A stretch of DNA of 64,000 bases from positions 1,770,001 through 1,834,000 of the forward strand of contig NZ_CP132910.1 of the NCBI RefSeq assembly GCF_030846775.1, given 5' to 3'. Below, one piece after another: positions 9,847 through 17,916 of the stretch (position 1 is the first letter of the stretch; the number at the start of each line of letters is the position of its first letter). Both the position numbers and the translations under genes were made by a program. The notes under the pieces are model-generated. The model searched no databases and was not told where the DNA came from. It saw nothing but the letters and a program-made list of their open reading frames with translations. The stretch comes from Geothrix sp. 21YS21S-2 (GTDB lineage Bacteria > Acidobacteriota > Holophagae > Holophagales > Holophagaceae).

Positions 9847-10719
9847 CTAGATCTTGAACGTGGAAAGGGTCTCGACGACGATGTCCCCGATGCGGCCGAG
9901 GTTCTCCTTGCTGCTGCCGCCGATGTGCGGGGCCATGAACACGTTCTTGGCCGTGAGCAGGGGGCAGTCCGCGGGCGGGGGATCGCTGGGCCACACGTCG
10001 GTGCCGTAGGCGCGCACCTTGCCGGACTCGAGGGCCGCGGCCAGGTCCTTCTCCACCACGACCTTGCCCCGGCCGGTGTTGATGATGATCACGCCGTCCT
10101 TCATCTTGGCGATGGTCTCGGCGTTGAACATGCCCCGGGTCTGGTCGGTGAGCGGCGTGTGGAAGCTGAGGAAGTCGGACTGGGCGAGCACCTCGTCCAG
10201 GGTCTTCAGCTCGGCGAAGGCGTGGGTGGAGAGGAAGGGATCGTAGGCGATGACCTTCATGCCGAAGCCCGCCGCGCGCTTGGCGACTTCGGTGGCGATG
10301 GCGCCGGCGCCGATGAGGCCCAGGGTCTTCTTGAAGAGTTCGGTGCGCTTCAGTTCGTTCTTGGGGAACTTGCCTTCCTTCATGGCCATGTGGGCCTCGA
10401 TGAGGCGGGCCGGGATGGCGACCATGAAGGCCATGGCCATTTCCGCCACGGACACGCTGGAGGCGGCCGCGGTGTTCATGACCTTGATTCCCTTGGCCTT
10501 GCAGGCCTCCTTGTCCACGTTGTCCAGGCCCACGCCGCCCCGGATGACGAGCTTGAGGTTGGGGGCCTTCCCGATGAGCTCGGGGTTGACGGTGGTCTTG
10601 GAACGGATGAGGAGGACATGGGCGCCGCCCAGGTCCGCCATGTCGCTGGAAACTTCGCCGAGGGCTTCAAGGCGCTTGGGCAGCGTCGCGTCGAACGCGT
10701 CCGCGATGAGGATCTTCAT
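9847..10719 (-). CDS. serA: D-3-phosphoglycerate dehydrogenase SerA, short form
   Basis: NAD-dependent oxidation of 3-phosphoglycerate to 3-phosphohydroxypyruvate, the first step of serine synthesis. The 290 residues hold the NAD-binding Rossmann motif (GLIGAGAIATEVAKR), the catalytic Arg region (NTGRGKVV) and the catalytic His in APHIGGSS. There is no C-terminal ACT domain, so this is the short type and serine feedback through ACT is not expected. The start at 10719 is chosen because GGAGG lies eight bases upstream; the open frame extends 20 codons further but through the preceding terminator. serC follows at once. Confidence 0.93.
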   Translation of the reverse strand: MKILIADAFDATLPKRLEALGEVSSDMADLGGAHVLLIRSKTTVNPELIGKAPNLKLVIRGGVGLDNVDKEACKAKGIKVMNTAAASSVSVAEMAMAFMVAIPARLIEAHMAMKEGKFPKNELKRTELFKKTLGLIGAGAIATEVAKRAAGFGMKVIAYDPFLSTHAFAELKTLDEVLAQSDFLSFHTPLTDQTRGMFNAETIAKMKDGVIIINTGRGKVVVEKDLAAALESGKVRAYGTDVWPSDPPPADCPLLTAKNVFMAPHIGGSSKENLGRIGDIVVETLSTFKI

Positions 10720-10746
10720 GCTGTACCTCCATGGGGGAATGGGCAT

Positions 10747-10774
10747 AAAAAGGGGGCCGCCCGTGGCGGCCCCC
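10747..10774 (-). terminator. Terminator between the DUF1015 gene and serA
   Basis: A 10-bp stem (GGGGGCCGCC, 10752-10761, with 10765-10774) and 3-base loop are followed on the minus strand by five T. It lies just after the DUF1015 stop, so serA-serC may receive only read-through or start from their own promoter. Confidence 0.85.
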
Positions 10775-10783
10775 GTCATTTCG

Positions 10784-12022
10784 CTAGTCTTCGTAGAGGC
10801 GCACCAGCAGCCCGGACCGAAGCTTGGGCTCGAACCAGGTGGACTTGGGCGGCATGATCTGGCCGGCGTCGGCCACGTCCATCAGCTGCTCCAGGGACGT
10901 GGGGAACATGGAGAAGGCCACGGCGTAGCCGTTGGCCACGCGGCGCTCGAGCTCGTCCATGCCGCGGATGCCGCCGACGAAGTCGATGCGCGTGTCGGTG
11001 CGGGGATCCTGGATGCCCAGCACGGGGGCCAGGAGGTTCTCCTGCAGGATGCTCACGTCCAGGCTCCGGACGGGATCGTCCGCGGGGAAGGAGCCGGGCC
11101 TGGCGGTCAGGGAATACCACTTCCCGCCCAGGTACATCCCGAAGGAGGTGGGGGCCTTGGGGCTGCGGTCCGCCGCGGGCGCCACGGCGAACTTCTCGCC
11201 GACCTTGGCCAGGAAGGCCTCGGGGGTCAGGCCGTTGAGGTCCTTGACCACGCGGTTGTAGTCCATGATCTTGAGCTGGTCGTGGGGGAAGACGACGGCC
11301 ATGAAGCTCTCGAAGTTCTCGTCGCCGGAGGGGTCCTGGGCGGCGGCGCGGCGGGCCTGGCCGTAGCGGATGGCGGCGGCGGTGCGGTGGTGGCCGTCGG
11401 CGATGTAGAGGGCGGGGATGGCGTCGAAGAGGTGGTTGAGGGTGTAGATGTGGGTCTCGTGGTCGATGAGCCACACCGTGTGCCCGATGCCGTCGGGGGT
11501 CGTGATGTCGTAGAGGGGCGCGGTGGCGCGGATCTTGTCGACGAGGGAGTCGATGTAGGGCACGGCGCGGTAGGCCAGGAACACGGGCTCGGAGTTGGCC
11601 TCCTGCTCGGTGACGTGGCGGGTGCGGTCGTCCTCCTTGTCCTTGCGGGTGTACTCGTGGCGCTTGATCTGGCCGTCCTCGTACTCCTTCACCGAGCACA
11701 GGCCCACGAGCCCGGCCTGGACGTGGTCGCCCATGCGCTGCTGGTAGACGTACAGGCAGGGCCGGTCCTCGTGCAGGAGCACGCCCTCGCTGATGAGGTG
11801 CTTGAGGGCCTTGACGCCCTGCGCGTACACCTCATCGGCGTGGATGTCGGTGGACGCGGGGAGGTCGATCTCCGGGCGCCCCACGTGGAGGAAGGAGTGG
11901 GGATTGCCGGCGGCCAGGGCCCGCGCCTCGTCGGTGTTCACGACGTCGTACGGAACGGCGGCCACCTGGCCGGCGAGTTCGGGCTTGGGACGGTAGGCCT
12001 TGAAGGGCTTCAGCTGGGACAT
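10784..12022 (-). CDS. DUF1015 family protein in the serine block
   Basis: Cytoplasmic protein of 412 residues, close to full length for DUF1015. Typical family landmarks are AVPYDVVN near the N-terminus, the central YIADGHHRTAAA segment and the C-terminal PPKSTWFEPKLRSGLLVR. The biochemical role is not settled in my knowledge. I recall the family often sitting next to serA and serC in anaerobes, which suggests a link to phosphoserine or serine metabolism. Here it is the gene upstream of serA, with a terminator between them. On the minus strand, TTGCCA-N17-TTTAAG (12083-12055) is a weak candidate promoter in the AT-rich leader. Confidence 0.85.
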   Translation of the reverse strand: MSQLKPFKAYRPKPELAGQVAAVPYDVVNTDEARALAAGNPHSFLHVGRPEIDLPASTDIHADEVYAQGVKALKHLISEGVLLHEDRPCLYVYQQRMGDHVQAGLVGLCSVKEYEDGQIKRHEYTRKDKEDDRTRHVTEQEANSEPVFLAYRAVPYIDSLVDKIRATAPLYDITTPDGIGHTVWLIDHETHIYTLNHLFDAIPALYIADGHHRTAAAIRYGQARRAAAQDPSGDENFESFMAVVFPHDQLKIMDYNRVVKDLNGLTPEAFLAKVGEKFAVAPAADRSPKAPTSFGMYLGGKWYSLTARPGSFPADDPVRSLDVSILQENLLAPVLGIQDPRTDTRIDFVGGIRGMDELERRVANGYAVAFSMFPTSLEQLMDVADAGQIMPPKSTWFEPKLRSGLLVRLYED

Positions 12023-12140
12023 ACGATCCTTCCTGGTTGATGGGTTATCTAGGGCTTAAAAAGATGATGAGGTATTTTGGCAAAAGAGAGGGGGATAAGA
12101 AAGAAATTTCCTGGTGAGTGAAAATTTTTTGCTATCCGTC

Positions 12141-12779
12141 CTAGAGCTTCCGGTGGACCACTTCGCCGAACAGGTCATGGAGGTGGGCCGCGTCGTTGAG
12201 CCGCACCACCTGGAGATGATCCACATCGTTTCCTTCAAGCAGGTTAAGACAGGTCGGCGCCTGGCGGAAGGACCAGACCCGGCTGAGATCCAGTCCCAGG
12301 ATGCGGGCCAGCAGCGCGCGGTTCACGCCGTCGTGGGTGACCAGCACCGCCAGCTCCTCCGGACCCAGGCCCCGGCAGGCCTCGCACAGGGCGGGCCAGG
12401 CCCGGGCCTCCACGTCCCGGAAGCCCTCCCCGCCGGGAGGACTCACCAGGTGGGGGGTCTCCCGCCAGGCCCGGCGCAGGTCGGGGTGGGCCTCCTGGAT
12501 CTCGGAGGTCAGGCGGCCCTCCCACGCCCCGTGGGACAATTCGACCAGACGGGCGTCCAGGGTCAGCGGACGGTCGCCCAGGGCCAGCTCCGCCGTCTGC
12601 CGCGCCCGCAGCAGGGGCGAGGCCACGGCGCGGGCGATGTCCAGGCCCCCCAGGCGCCGGCCCAGGGCCAGGGCCTGCTCCCTTCCCCGCTCGGACAGGG
12701 GGATGTCGAAGGTCTGGCCCTGGTGGCGGCCCTCGACGTTCCACTGGGTTTCGCCATGGCGGGCGAGGATGATGCGCAT
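12141..12779 (-). CDS. Histidine phosphatase family protein, probable phosphoserine phosphatase (PspA type)
   Basis: Phosphoglycerate-mutase-like phosphatase of 212 residues with the phospho-acceptor His8 in ARHGETQWN, the acid Glu80 and the second His149 in VTHDG. Beyond the superfamily core it keeps features I recall from the metal-independent phosphoserine phosphatase of Hydrogenobacter thermophilus: LSHGAWEG (His83), a PH..PPGGE segment, LGLDLSRVWSF, and a C-terminal LN..AHL (His199) that in that enzyme contacts the substrate carboxylate. With the serine genes just downstream, phosphoserine to serine is the best guess for its reaction. Alpha-ribazole phosphatase (CobC) or a generic mutase-like enzyme are alternatives. 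Its start lies 2 bp after the receiver-DUF4388 gene, with which it is surely co-transcribed. Confidence 0.82.
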   Translation of the reverse strand: MRIILARHGETQWNVEGRHQGQTFDIPLSERGREQALALGRRLGGLDIARAVASPLLRARQTAELALGDRPLTLDARLVELSHGAWEGRLTSEIQEAHPDLRRAWRETPHLVSPPGGEGFRDVEARAWPALCEACRGLGPEELAVLVTHDGVNRALLARILGLDLSRVWSFRQAPTCLNLLEGNDVDHLQVVRLNDAAHLHDLFGEVVHRKL

Positions 12780-12781
12780 GG

Positions 12782-13525
12782 TCAGGCGTTCCAGGAGTCG
12801 TCGTAGAACGGGTTGCGGGGCAGTTCCTTCTTGGTCTTCATGTCCCGGAAGAGGGCCAGGTTGATGAGCACCTCCGTCAGGGGCAGGTCGATGGTCTGCT
12901 CCACCCGGCAGGTGTAGACGAACTCCACCTGGGCGCCCTCCCAGCTCAGGAGCTGGTACGCGGCCACCAGGCCCTCGTCCTTGCCCAGGGCGGCGTGGAT
13001 CAGCTCGCCCTCCCGCACGTAGAGGTAGCCCGTGGCGTCGGGGCCGCGCACGGTGAAGGTGGCGGTGCGGCGCTCCCAGTTCATGAGCTGCAGGAGGCTG
13101 CCGATGCCCACGCCCCGCACCAGGCCGGGGGCGGTGAGGCTCGCCGCGGTGCGGATGGCCTCCATGAGCACGGAGAGCTTGGGGGGCTTGGGGATGACCT
13201 GCAGGGCCCCCAGGTCCAGGGCCTGGTTCTGCAGGGAGGGGTCGGCCACGGAGGTGATGACGATGATGGGCAGGCTCGGGTACCGCTGGGCCAGCACGGC
13301 GATGAGGCCGTAGCCGTCCAGCACGGGCATGTTGAGGTCGGTGACCACCACGTCCACGGCCTTCTCCTGGAGCAGTTCCAGGGCCTCCCGGCCGTTGGTG
13401 GCCGAGAGGAGGGTGAACTCCTGCAGGCCCTTGAGCCCGGCCAGGTAGAACCGGAGGGTGGACTGCTCGTCCTCCACCAGAAGGGCGGTCTTGGCGGGGC
13501 GGGATGGGCTGGGCGGGGAGATCAT
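12782..13525 (-). CDS. Response regulator: receiver + DUF4388
   Basis: Signalling protein of 247 residues. Residues ~12-130 form a receiver domain with the phospho-acceptor Asp in VVVTDLNMP and the conserved Lys near KPPK. Residues ~135-240 match DUF4388, a domain frequent in deltaproteobacterial and acidobacterial regulators and thought to mediate protein interactions. No DNA-binding domain is present. It is sandwiched in an operon: 11 bp after the glycosidase-like gene and 2 bp before the histidine phosphatase gene. No kinase is adjacent. Confidence 0.85.
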   Translation of the reverse strand: MISPPSPSRPAKTALLVEDEQSTLRFYLAGLKGLQEFTLLSATNGREALELLQEKAVDVVVTDLNMPVLDGYGLIAVLAQRYPSLPIIVITSVADPSLQNQALDLGALQVIPKPPKLSVLMEAIRTAASLTAPGLVRGVGIGSLLQLMNWERRTATFTVRGPDATGYLYVREGELIHAALGKDEGLVAAYQLLSWEGAQVEFVYTCRVEQTIDLPLTEVLINLALFRDMKTKKELPRNPFYDDSWNA

Positions 13526-13536
13526 CGGTTGCCAGT

Positions 13537-14805
13537 TTAGTGGGTTTCGGTCTCCCGGCCCTTGGGGATTTTATGTTTGGGACGGGGCTCGCCGGCGATG
13601 ACGGCCCGGGCCTCGGCGGCGTCGGCGGGGTGGGAGGCCATCCAGGCCTCGGCCCAGGCCGGCACGGCCCCGTCCTCGTAGTCCCGCTCCTTGCGCAGGT
13701 CGCTCACCAGGGTCTGGACCATGGCGTCGTGGCGGTCGCCGGGCTTGGGGGGGATGTGGCCCTCGAAGATGGGCAGGGCGAAGTAGTCCCTCAGGGTCTT
13801 CTCCACGGGCTTGCCCCAGACGGCGTAGGTCCGGTCCTCGGGGCCGCCCACGGGCTTGACGTTGATGTTCTCGCCGTAGAGGTAGTAGAAGACCGCCTCC
13901 CCGTCGCTCCAGTTGCGCAGCACCTTCAGGGCCCCGCCCACCAGCAGGTCCTGGAGCTCCAGGTCCCGGGGCTTGTCGGTGCGGAAGTCCCAGGGCCCCA
14001 CGTGGGCGTGGGCGACGCTGGGGTAGCCCACCTCGGTGACCATCACGGGCTTCCCGAACCGCGCGTGGAGGGTGCGGGCCTTGTTCACGATCCACCACCA
14101 GGCGTCCCGGATGGCCTCGGGCCTGGGGTACTCCTCGAACTTGTCGATGGGGTCGTAGGTGTTCATCCCGATGACGTCCAGGCAGTCCCCGAAGGTGAAG
14201 CTGTCGTGGCTGTCGAAATTGACGCTGTAGGTGATCTTGCCCTTGTAGACCTTGCGCACCTCGGCGACGAGGGCCCGCCAGCGGTCCGGGAAGGGGTGGG
14301 TGCTGGCCATCTCGGTGCCCACGCTGTACCACTCCACGCCCTCCTCCTGGGCCAGCGCGGCCAGGTGCACGTTGAAGGCGGTGTAGTCCGCCCACCACCG
14401 GTCCCAGTGGGCGGGGCGGATGTTGCCCCGCCACCACTTGGCGTTCTCCGCCTCGTCCCGCAGGTTGATGGTGGGGAAGAACATCACCCGCAGCTGCAGG
14501 TCCCGGGCCTGGCGGAAGGTGCGGCGGAGCGCGCGCTCCGTGGGGCTGCTGGTGGGGTGGCGCACGATCTCGTCGGAGGTCCCGGTCTCCATGCGGTAGA
14601 TGGCCTGGAGGCTCACGCAGGTGGCGCCGGTGCCCGCGATGCGCTCCAGCTCCTCCCGGTAGTCGTAGTCGGGCAGGCCCGCGTACATCCCCAGCACCAT
14701 GCCCCGGGGCTGGGGCACCAGGCGGTGGGCGGACTTGTACCGGATGACGGCGACGGTCGCCGGGATCGCGGCGAGGGCCAGGGCGGCCAGGATCTTCTTG
14801 AACAT
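13537..14805 (-). CDS. Clan GH-A glycosidase-like protein (GH113-like), membrane-anchored or secreted
   Basis: Protein of 422 residues with an N-terminal signal or anchor (residues 1-22) and a TIM-barrel glycosidase-like domain. The putative acid/base Glu165 sits in SVGTEM after strand 4 and the putative nucleophile Glu258 in MVTEVGYPS after strand 7, the layout of clan GH-A and closest, from memory, to GH113 beta-mannanases. The C-terminal ~60 residues are charged and variable. The substrate is unknown; an envelope polysaccharide is plausible. ATG with GGAG upstream. It is first in the operon with the receiver-DUF4388 and histidine phosphatase genes. Confidence 0.72.
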   Translation of the reverse strand: MFKKILAALALAAIPATVAVIRYKSAHRLVPQPRGMVLGMYAGLPDYDYREELERIAGTGATCVSLQAIYRMETGTSDEIVRHPTSSPTERALRRTFRQARDLQLRVMFFPTINLRDEAENAKWWRGNIRPAHWDRWWADYTAFNVHLAALAQEEGVEWYSVGTEMASTHPFPDRWRALVAEVRKVYKGKITYSVNFDSHDSFTFGDCLDVIGMNTYDPIDKFEEYPRPEAIRDAWWWIVNKARTLHARFGKPVMVTEVGYPSVAHAHVGPWDFRTDKPRDLELQDLLVGGALKVLRNWSDGEAVFYYLYGENINVKPVGGPEDRTYAVWGKPVEKTLRDYFALPIFEGHIPPKPGDRHDAMVQTLVSDLRKERDYEDGAVPAWAEAWMASHPADAAEARAVIAGEPRPKHKIPKGRETETH

Positions 14806-14884
14806 GCAAACTCCAACCCATTCAGCTTAAGTCGCGGACGGGAGAATTTCCCGGTTAAACTGGGCCATCGCCTGAGGCCGCCCC

Positions 14885-15247
14885 ATGCCGAAGATCCTGC
14901 TCGTGGAAGACAACGAGATGAACCGGGACTCCCTTTCCCGGCTCCTGGCGCGCCGGGGCTACGAGATCATCTTCGCCGAGGACGGCGAGGAGGCCGTGGC
15001 CGTGACCCGGGCCGCCCAGCCCGACCTGGTCCTCATGGACATCAGCCTGCCCAGGCTGGACGGCTACGAGGCCACGCGGCTCCTGCGCACCTTCGAAGCC
15101 ACGCGGGACATTCCCATCATCGCCCTCACCGCCCACGCCATGACCAGCGACCGGGAAAAGGCCATGGCCGCGGGCTGCACCGATTTCGAGAGCAAGCCCG
15201 TGGAGTTCACGCGCCTGCTGGGGAAGATCCAGGCCTACCTGTCCTGA
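14885..15247 (+). CDS. Single-domain response regulator (DivK/CheY type)
   Basis: Stand-alone receiver domain of 120 residues. Acidic pocket VEDNEMN, phospho-acceptor Asp52 in LVLMDISLP, the switch Thr in ALTAHA and the conserved Lys in ESKPVE are all present. The EDNEMNRD opening and KPVEF ending resemble the receiver modules that act with hybrid histidine kinases. With no output domain it probably works as a phosphorelay or protein-interaction switch. Its last 13 bp overlap the tail of the convergent CorC-type gene. Confidence 0.9.
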   Translation: MPKILLVEDNEMNRDSLSRLLARRGYEIIFAEDGEEAVAVTRAAQPDLVLMDISLPRLDGYEATRLLRTFEATRDIPIIALTAHAMTSDREKAMAAGCTDFESKPVEFTRLLGKIQAYLS

Positions 15248-16491
15248 CGCTGCACCAGCACCTGGAGGATCCTGCGGCCCTCCATCTTCTGCACCGTGAG
15301 CCGGGCGCCCTCCACCTCGACGACCTCCTGGGACACGGGGATGCGGCCCAGGCGCGCCATGATGAGGCCGCCCAGGGTGTCGAAGCCGTCCCGCTCGTAG
15401 ACGAGCCCGGTGCGCTCCTCCAGGTCGTCCACGTGCACCTGGCCCGACACCAGGAACTCGCCCGGGGCCACCTCGACGATCTCGGCCTGGAACTCGTGCT
15501 CGTCGTGGATCTCCCCGAAGACCTCCTCCAGGAGGTCCTCCAGGCTCACGATGCCCGAGACGCTCCCGAACTCGTCCACCACCACCGCCAGCTGCTGGCG
15601 GTTGCGCTGCATCTCCCGCAGGAGCTGCAGGATGTTCTTGCTCTCGGGGACGAAGCAGGGGGGCTTGGCCAGGCCCGGCAGGTCCACCGTGGTGTCCCGG
15701 CCCACCTGCATGAGGTCCTTGAGGATCAGCACGCCCACGATGGTGTCGATGGTGCCGTCGTAGAGCGGCATGCGGGAGTGGCGGCTGCCGCGGAAGGCCG
15801 CCCAGGCCTCCTTGAAGGTGGCCGTGAGCGGGATGCCCTGGATGAGGGTGCGGGGCGTCATCACCTCGCGCACCACGGTGTCGCGGAATTCCACCACGTT
15901 GCGGATGAGCTCCCGGTCCTCCTCCTCCAGGATGCCCTCGGCCTCGCCCTCCTCCAGCAGGGCGTTGACGGCCTCCTCGGGCACGTCCTCGTCCTCGTCG
16001 ATGCGGGAGCGGTCGTGGTCGGCGCGCTGGCGCTGCACCACCCGGGCCAGGGGCGCCACCAGGGGCGCCAGGATCCGGTGGGCGGGGGCGTACCAGGGGA
16101 AGAGCCGCTCCATCCAGATCCCGGGGTCGCTGGCCACCACCAGGGTGGGCAGCGCCAGGTCCATGGCCCAGAGGTAGACGAGGATCAGCGCGGCCAGCGT
16201 GTAGGCCCCCCCCGGCAGCAGCTGGCGCAGGGGCCAGATCAGGCTCAGGAGGACCACCAGGAGGGCCTGGTTGAGCAGGGAGATGCCCAGGCCCAGCACG
16301 TGGGGGTCCACCAGGAGCCGCGCCAGGAGCCGGTTGCGGAGGGTCTCGCCCTCCAGCATGCGGCGGCGCTGGATGGAAGGCAGCGCGTGGAAGGCCTCCA
16401 GGAGCCCGGCCATGACGGCCCGGTACAGGAGAACGAGGGCGATGAAGGCGACGAGCCAGGGGCCTGGGGCGATACTCGGGGGTTCAGTCAC
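15235..16491 (-). CDS. CorC/HlyC-family transporter (CNNM-like) with CBS pair
   Basis: Inner-membrane protein of 418 residues. The N-terminal ~150 residues hold three to four hydrophobic segments in the position of the DUF21/CNNM transmembrane domain, though weakly similar to it. A CBS pair follows (about 205-325; REVMTPRTLI, VVVDEFGSVSGIVSLEDLLEE) and then the CorC_HlyC C-terminal domain. Family members are linked to Mg2+/Co2+ transport; the old name hemolysin is misleading. The start overlaps the end of the acyltransferase gene by 8 bp, so the two are coupled. Confidence 0.87.
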   Translation of the reverse strand: MTEPPSIAPGPWLVAFIALVLLYRAVMAGLLEAFHALPSIQRRRMLEGETLRNRLLARLLVDPHVLGLGISLLNQALLVVLLSLIWPLRQLLPGGAYTLAALILVYLWAMDLALPTLVVASDPGIWMERLFPWYAPAHRILAPLVAPLARVVQRQRADHDRSRIDEDEDVPEEAVNALLEEGEAEGILEEEDRELIRNVVEFRDTVVREVMTPRTLIQGIPLTATFKEAWAAFRGSRHSRMPLYDGTIDTIVGVLILKDLMQVGRDTTVDLPGLAKPPCFVPESKNILQLLREMQRNRQQLAVVVDEFGSVSGIVSLEDLLEEVFGEIHDEHEFQAEIVEVAPGEFLVSGQVHVDDLEERTGLVYERDGFDTLGGLIMARLGRIPVSQEVVEVEGARLTVQKMEGRRILQVLVQRQDR

Positions 16492-17884
16492 GACGCAATT
16501 CTAGCAGGCGTTTCTCCTCCGGCGTGAGCTTCCCGCGGAGCCGGGCCTTCTCGCGGATGGCCTCCATGGGGTCGCGGCTGAGCCCGTCGGGCGTGGGGGG
16601 CAGGCCCTTGCGCGCCCGCGCGGCGTTGAGGAAGGCGTAGGGCTCCGTGGCCAGCTCGGGGCTCCGGCGGAAGTGGTGGTAGGAGATCCAGCCCCCCGCC
16701 ACGAACCAGATGCCCAGGGCCACGAGGCCCGCCCGCTGGAGCCGCCAGGTGCGCGCGGGGTCCTTGCGCACGTTCTGCCAGGCCACGCCCGCCGCCAGGT
16801 TCAGGCCGATGATGGCGGCCGTCAGGGCGAGGGTCCCGGTCCAGCCCAGCTGGTACCAGCCCCATCCCGTGCGCAGGCGGATGGGATCGGCCAGAAGGAG
16901 CCCAAAGATGATGTTCAGATGTAGCAGATAGAGCAGCAGGGACTCGCGGGAGGCCGCCATGACCACGTTGGCGCCGGGCCACCGGCCCCGCACGGCCTCG
17001 AACCACCCCAGGAAGCCCCCCGCCAGGCAGATCACCCCCATGCGCTGGGCGACGCTGGGCAGGGTCGTGTTGTGGAGCCGCCCGATCTCCCAGTCGGACC
17101 AGGGCCCGTTCCACAGCCAGGTCTTCGCCTGCCAGGTGCCCCAGGCCAGGAGGACCACGCCCGCCGCCGCCAGCACCGTCAGCCAGCGCCCCTCGGTCCA
17201 GCGCGCCCGGCCTTCCACGGGCAGCACCCGGAAGTGCCGGTACAGCGCCCCCAGCACCGACCCGAAGGCCGCGAAGGCGAACCACGGGAACAGCGGGAAC
17301 AGCGCCGTGACCCCCCGGTCCGTGTTGCCGTTGACGAACCCCCGGATGGGCATCCAGAGCCCGTCGGCCACCCCGACGCGCCAGAGGTGGGGCGAGGCCA
17401 GCGTGACCCCCAGCGCCAGCGCCAGGGCCACCCCCGCGTAGACCATGGGCCTGCGGATGAGCCGCGCCAGCCCCTGGAGGATCAGGAGGGAGTACACGAT
17501 GCATTGCAGCACGTCGATCTTGAAGAGCTCACGGTATTTCTGCGGCGTGGCCAGGACCGTCCACTCCGCCAGGGTCAGGCCGGGGGCGTGGAGGAGGTAG
17601 GCGCACAGCAGGATGAAGCCCAGGCGCCTGGCGGTGGGACCGAAGGGCCGGATCGTCCCGTCGGGACGGAAGGTGGACAGGGCCAGGCTGTAGCCCGCGG
17701 CCAGGATGAAGCTGGGCGCCACCAGCCCGTTGAGGTAGTTGAGGCCGTCGGGGATCAGCCCCTTGTGGAGCCAGACGTTCACGCAGTGGACCTCGATCAT
17801 GACGATCACGGCCCACCCCCGGATGAGGTCGAGCCAGTCGCAGCGCCTGGATGGGGTCGGATCGGAGAGGGCCTGTAGGGACAT
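16484..17884 (-). CDS. Polytopic membrane acyltransferase-like protein (DUF1624 / HGSNAT-like)
   Basis: Integral membrane protein of 466 residues with about ten hydrophobic segments. The opening WLDLIRGWAVIVMIEVHC is the signature of the heparan-alpha-glucosaminide N-acetyltransferase/DUF1624 group, which moves acyl groups onto sugars across the membrane. The soluble C-terminal tail after about residue 410 is charged. It may acylate a periplasmic or surface glycan. Operon with the CorC-type gene by an 8-bp overlap; an SDR gene ends 32 bp upstream on the same strand. Confidence 0.78.
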   Translation of the reverse strand: MSLQALSDPTPSRRCDWLDLIRGWAVIVMIEVHCVNVWLHKGLIPDGLNYLNGLVAPSFILAAGYSLALSTFRPDGTIRPFGPTARRLGFILLCAYLLHAPGLTLAEWTVLATPQKYRELFKIDVLQCIVYSLLILQGLARLIRRPMVYAGVALALALGVTLASPHLWRVGVADGLWMPIRGFVNGNTDRGVTALFPLFPWFAFAAFGSVLGALYRHFRVLPVEGRARWTEGRWLTVLAAAGVVLLAWGTWQAKTWLWNGPWSDWEIGRLHNTTLPSVAQRMGVICLAGGFLGWFEAVRGRWPGANVVMAASRESLLLYLLHLNIIFGLLLADPIRLRTGWGWYQLGWTGTLALTAAIIGLNLAAGVAWQNVRKDPARTWRLQRAGLVALGIWFVAGGWISYHHFRRSPELATEPYAFLNAARARKGLPPTPDGLSRDPMEAIREKARLRGKLTPEEKRLLELRRD

Positions 17885-17916
17885 GCCTAAAGGGTGCCTT
17901 ACTTGGCCCCCCGGTG

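Noticed and set aside
8980-10857. Long plus-strand frame (625 residues) opposite serC and serA.
   Set aside because: Antisense shadow; serC and serA have complete active-site motifs on the minus strand.
13504-16527. A 1007-residue plus-strand frame spanning the glycosidase, receiver and CorC genes.
   Set aside because: It is antisense to two recognised genes and out of frame with the third, with no start signal or domain; codon-bias shadow.
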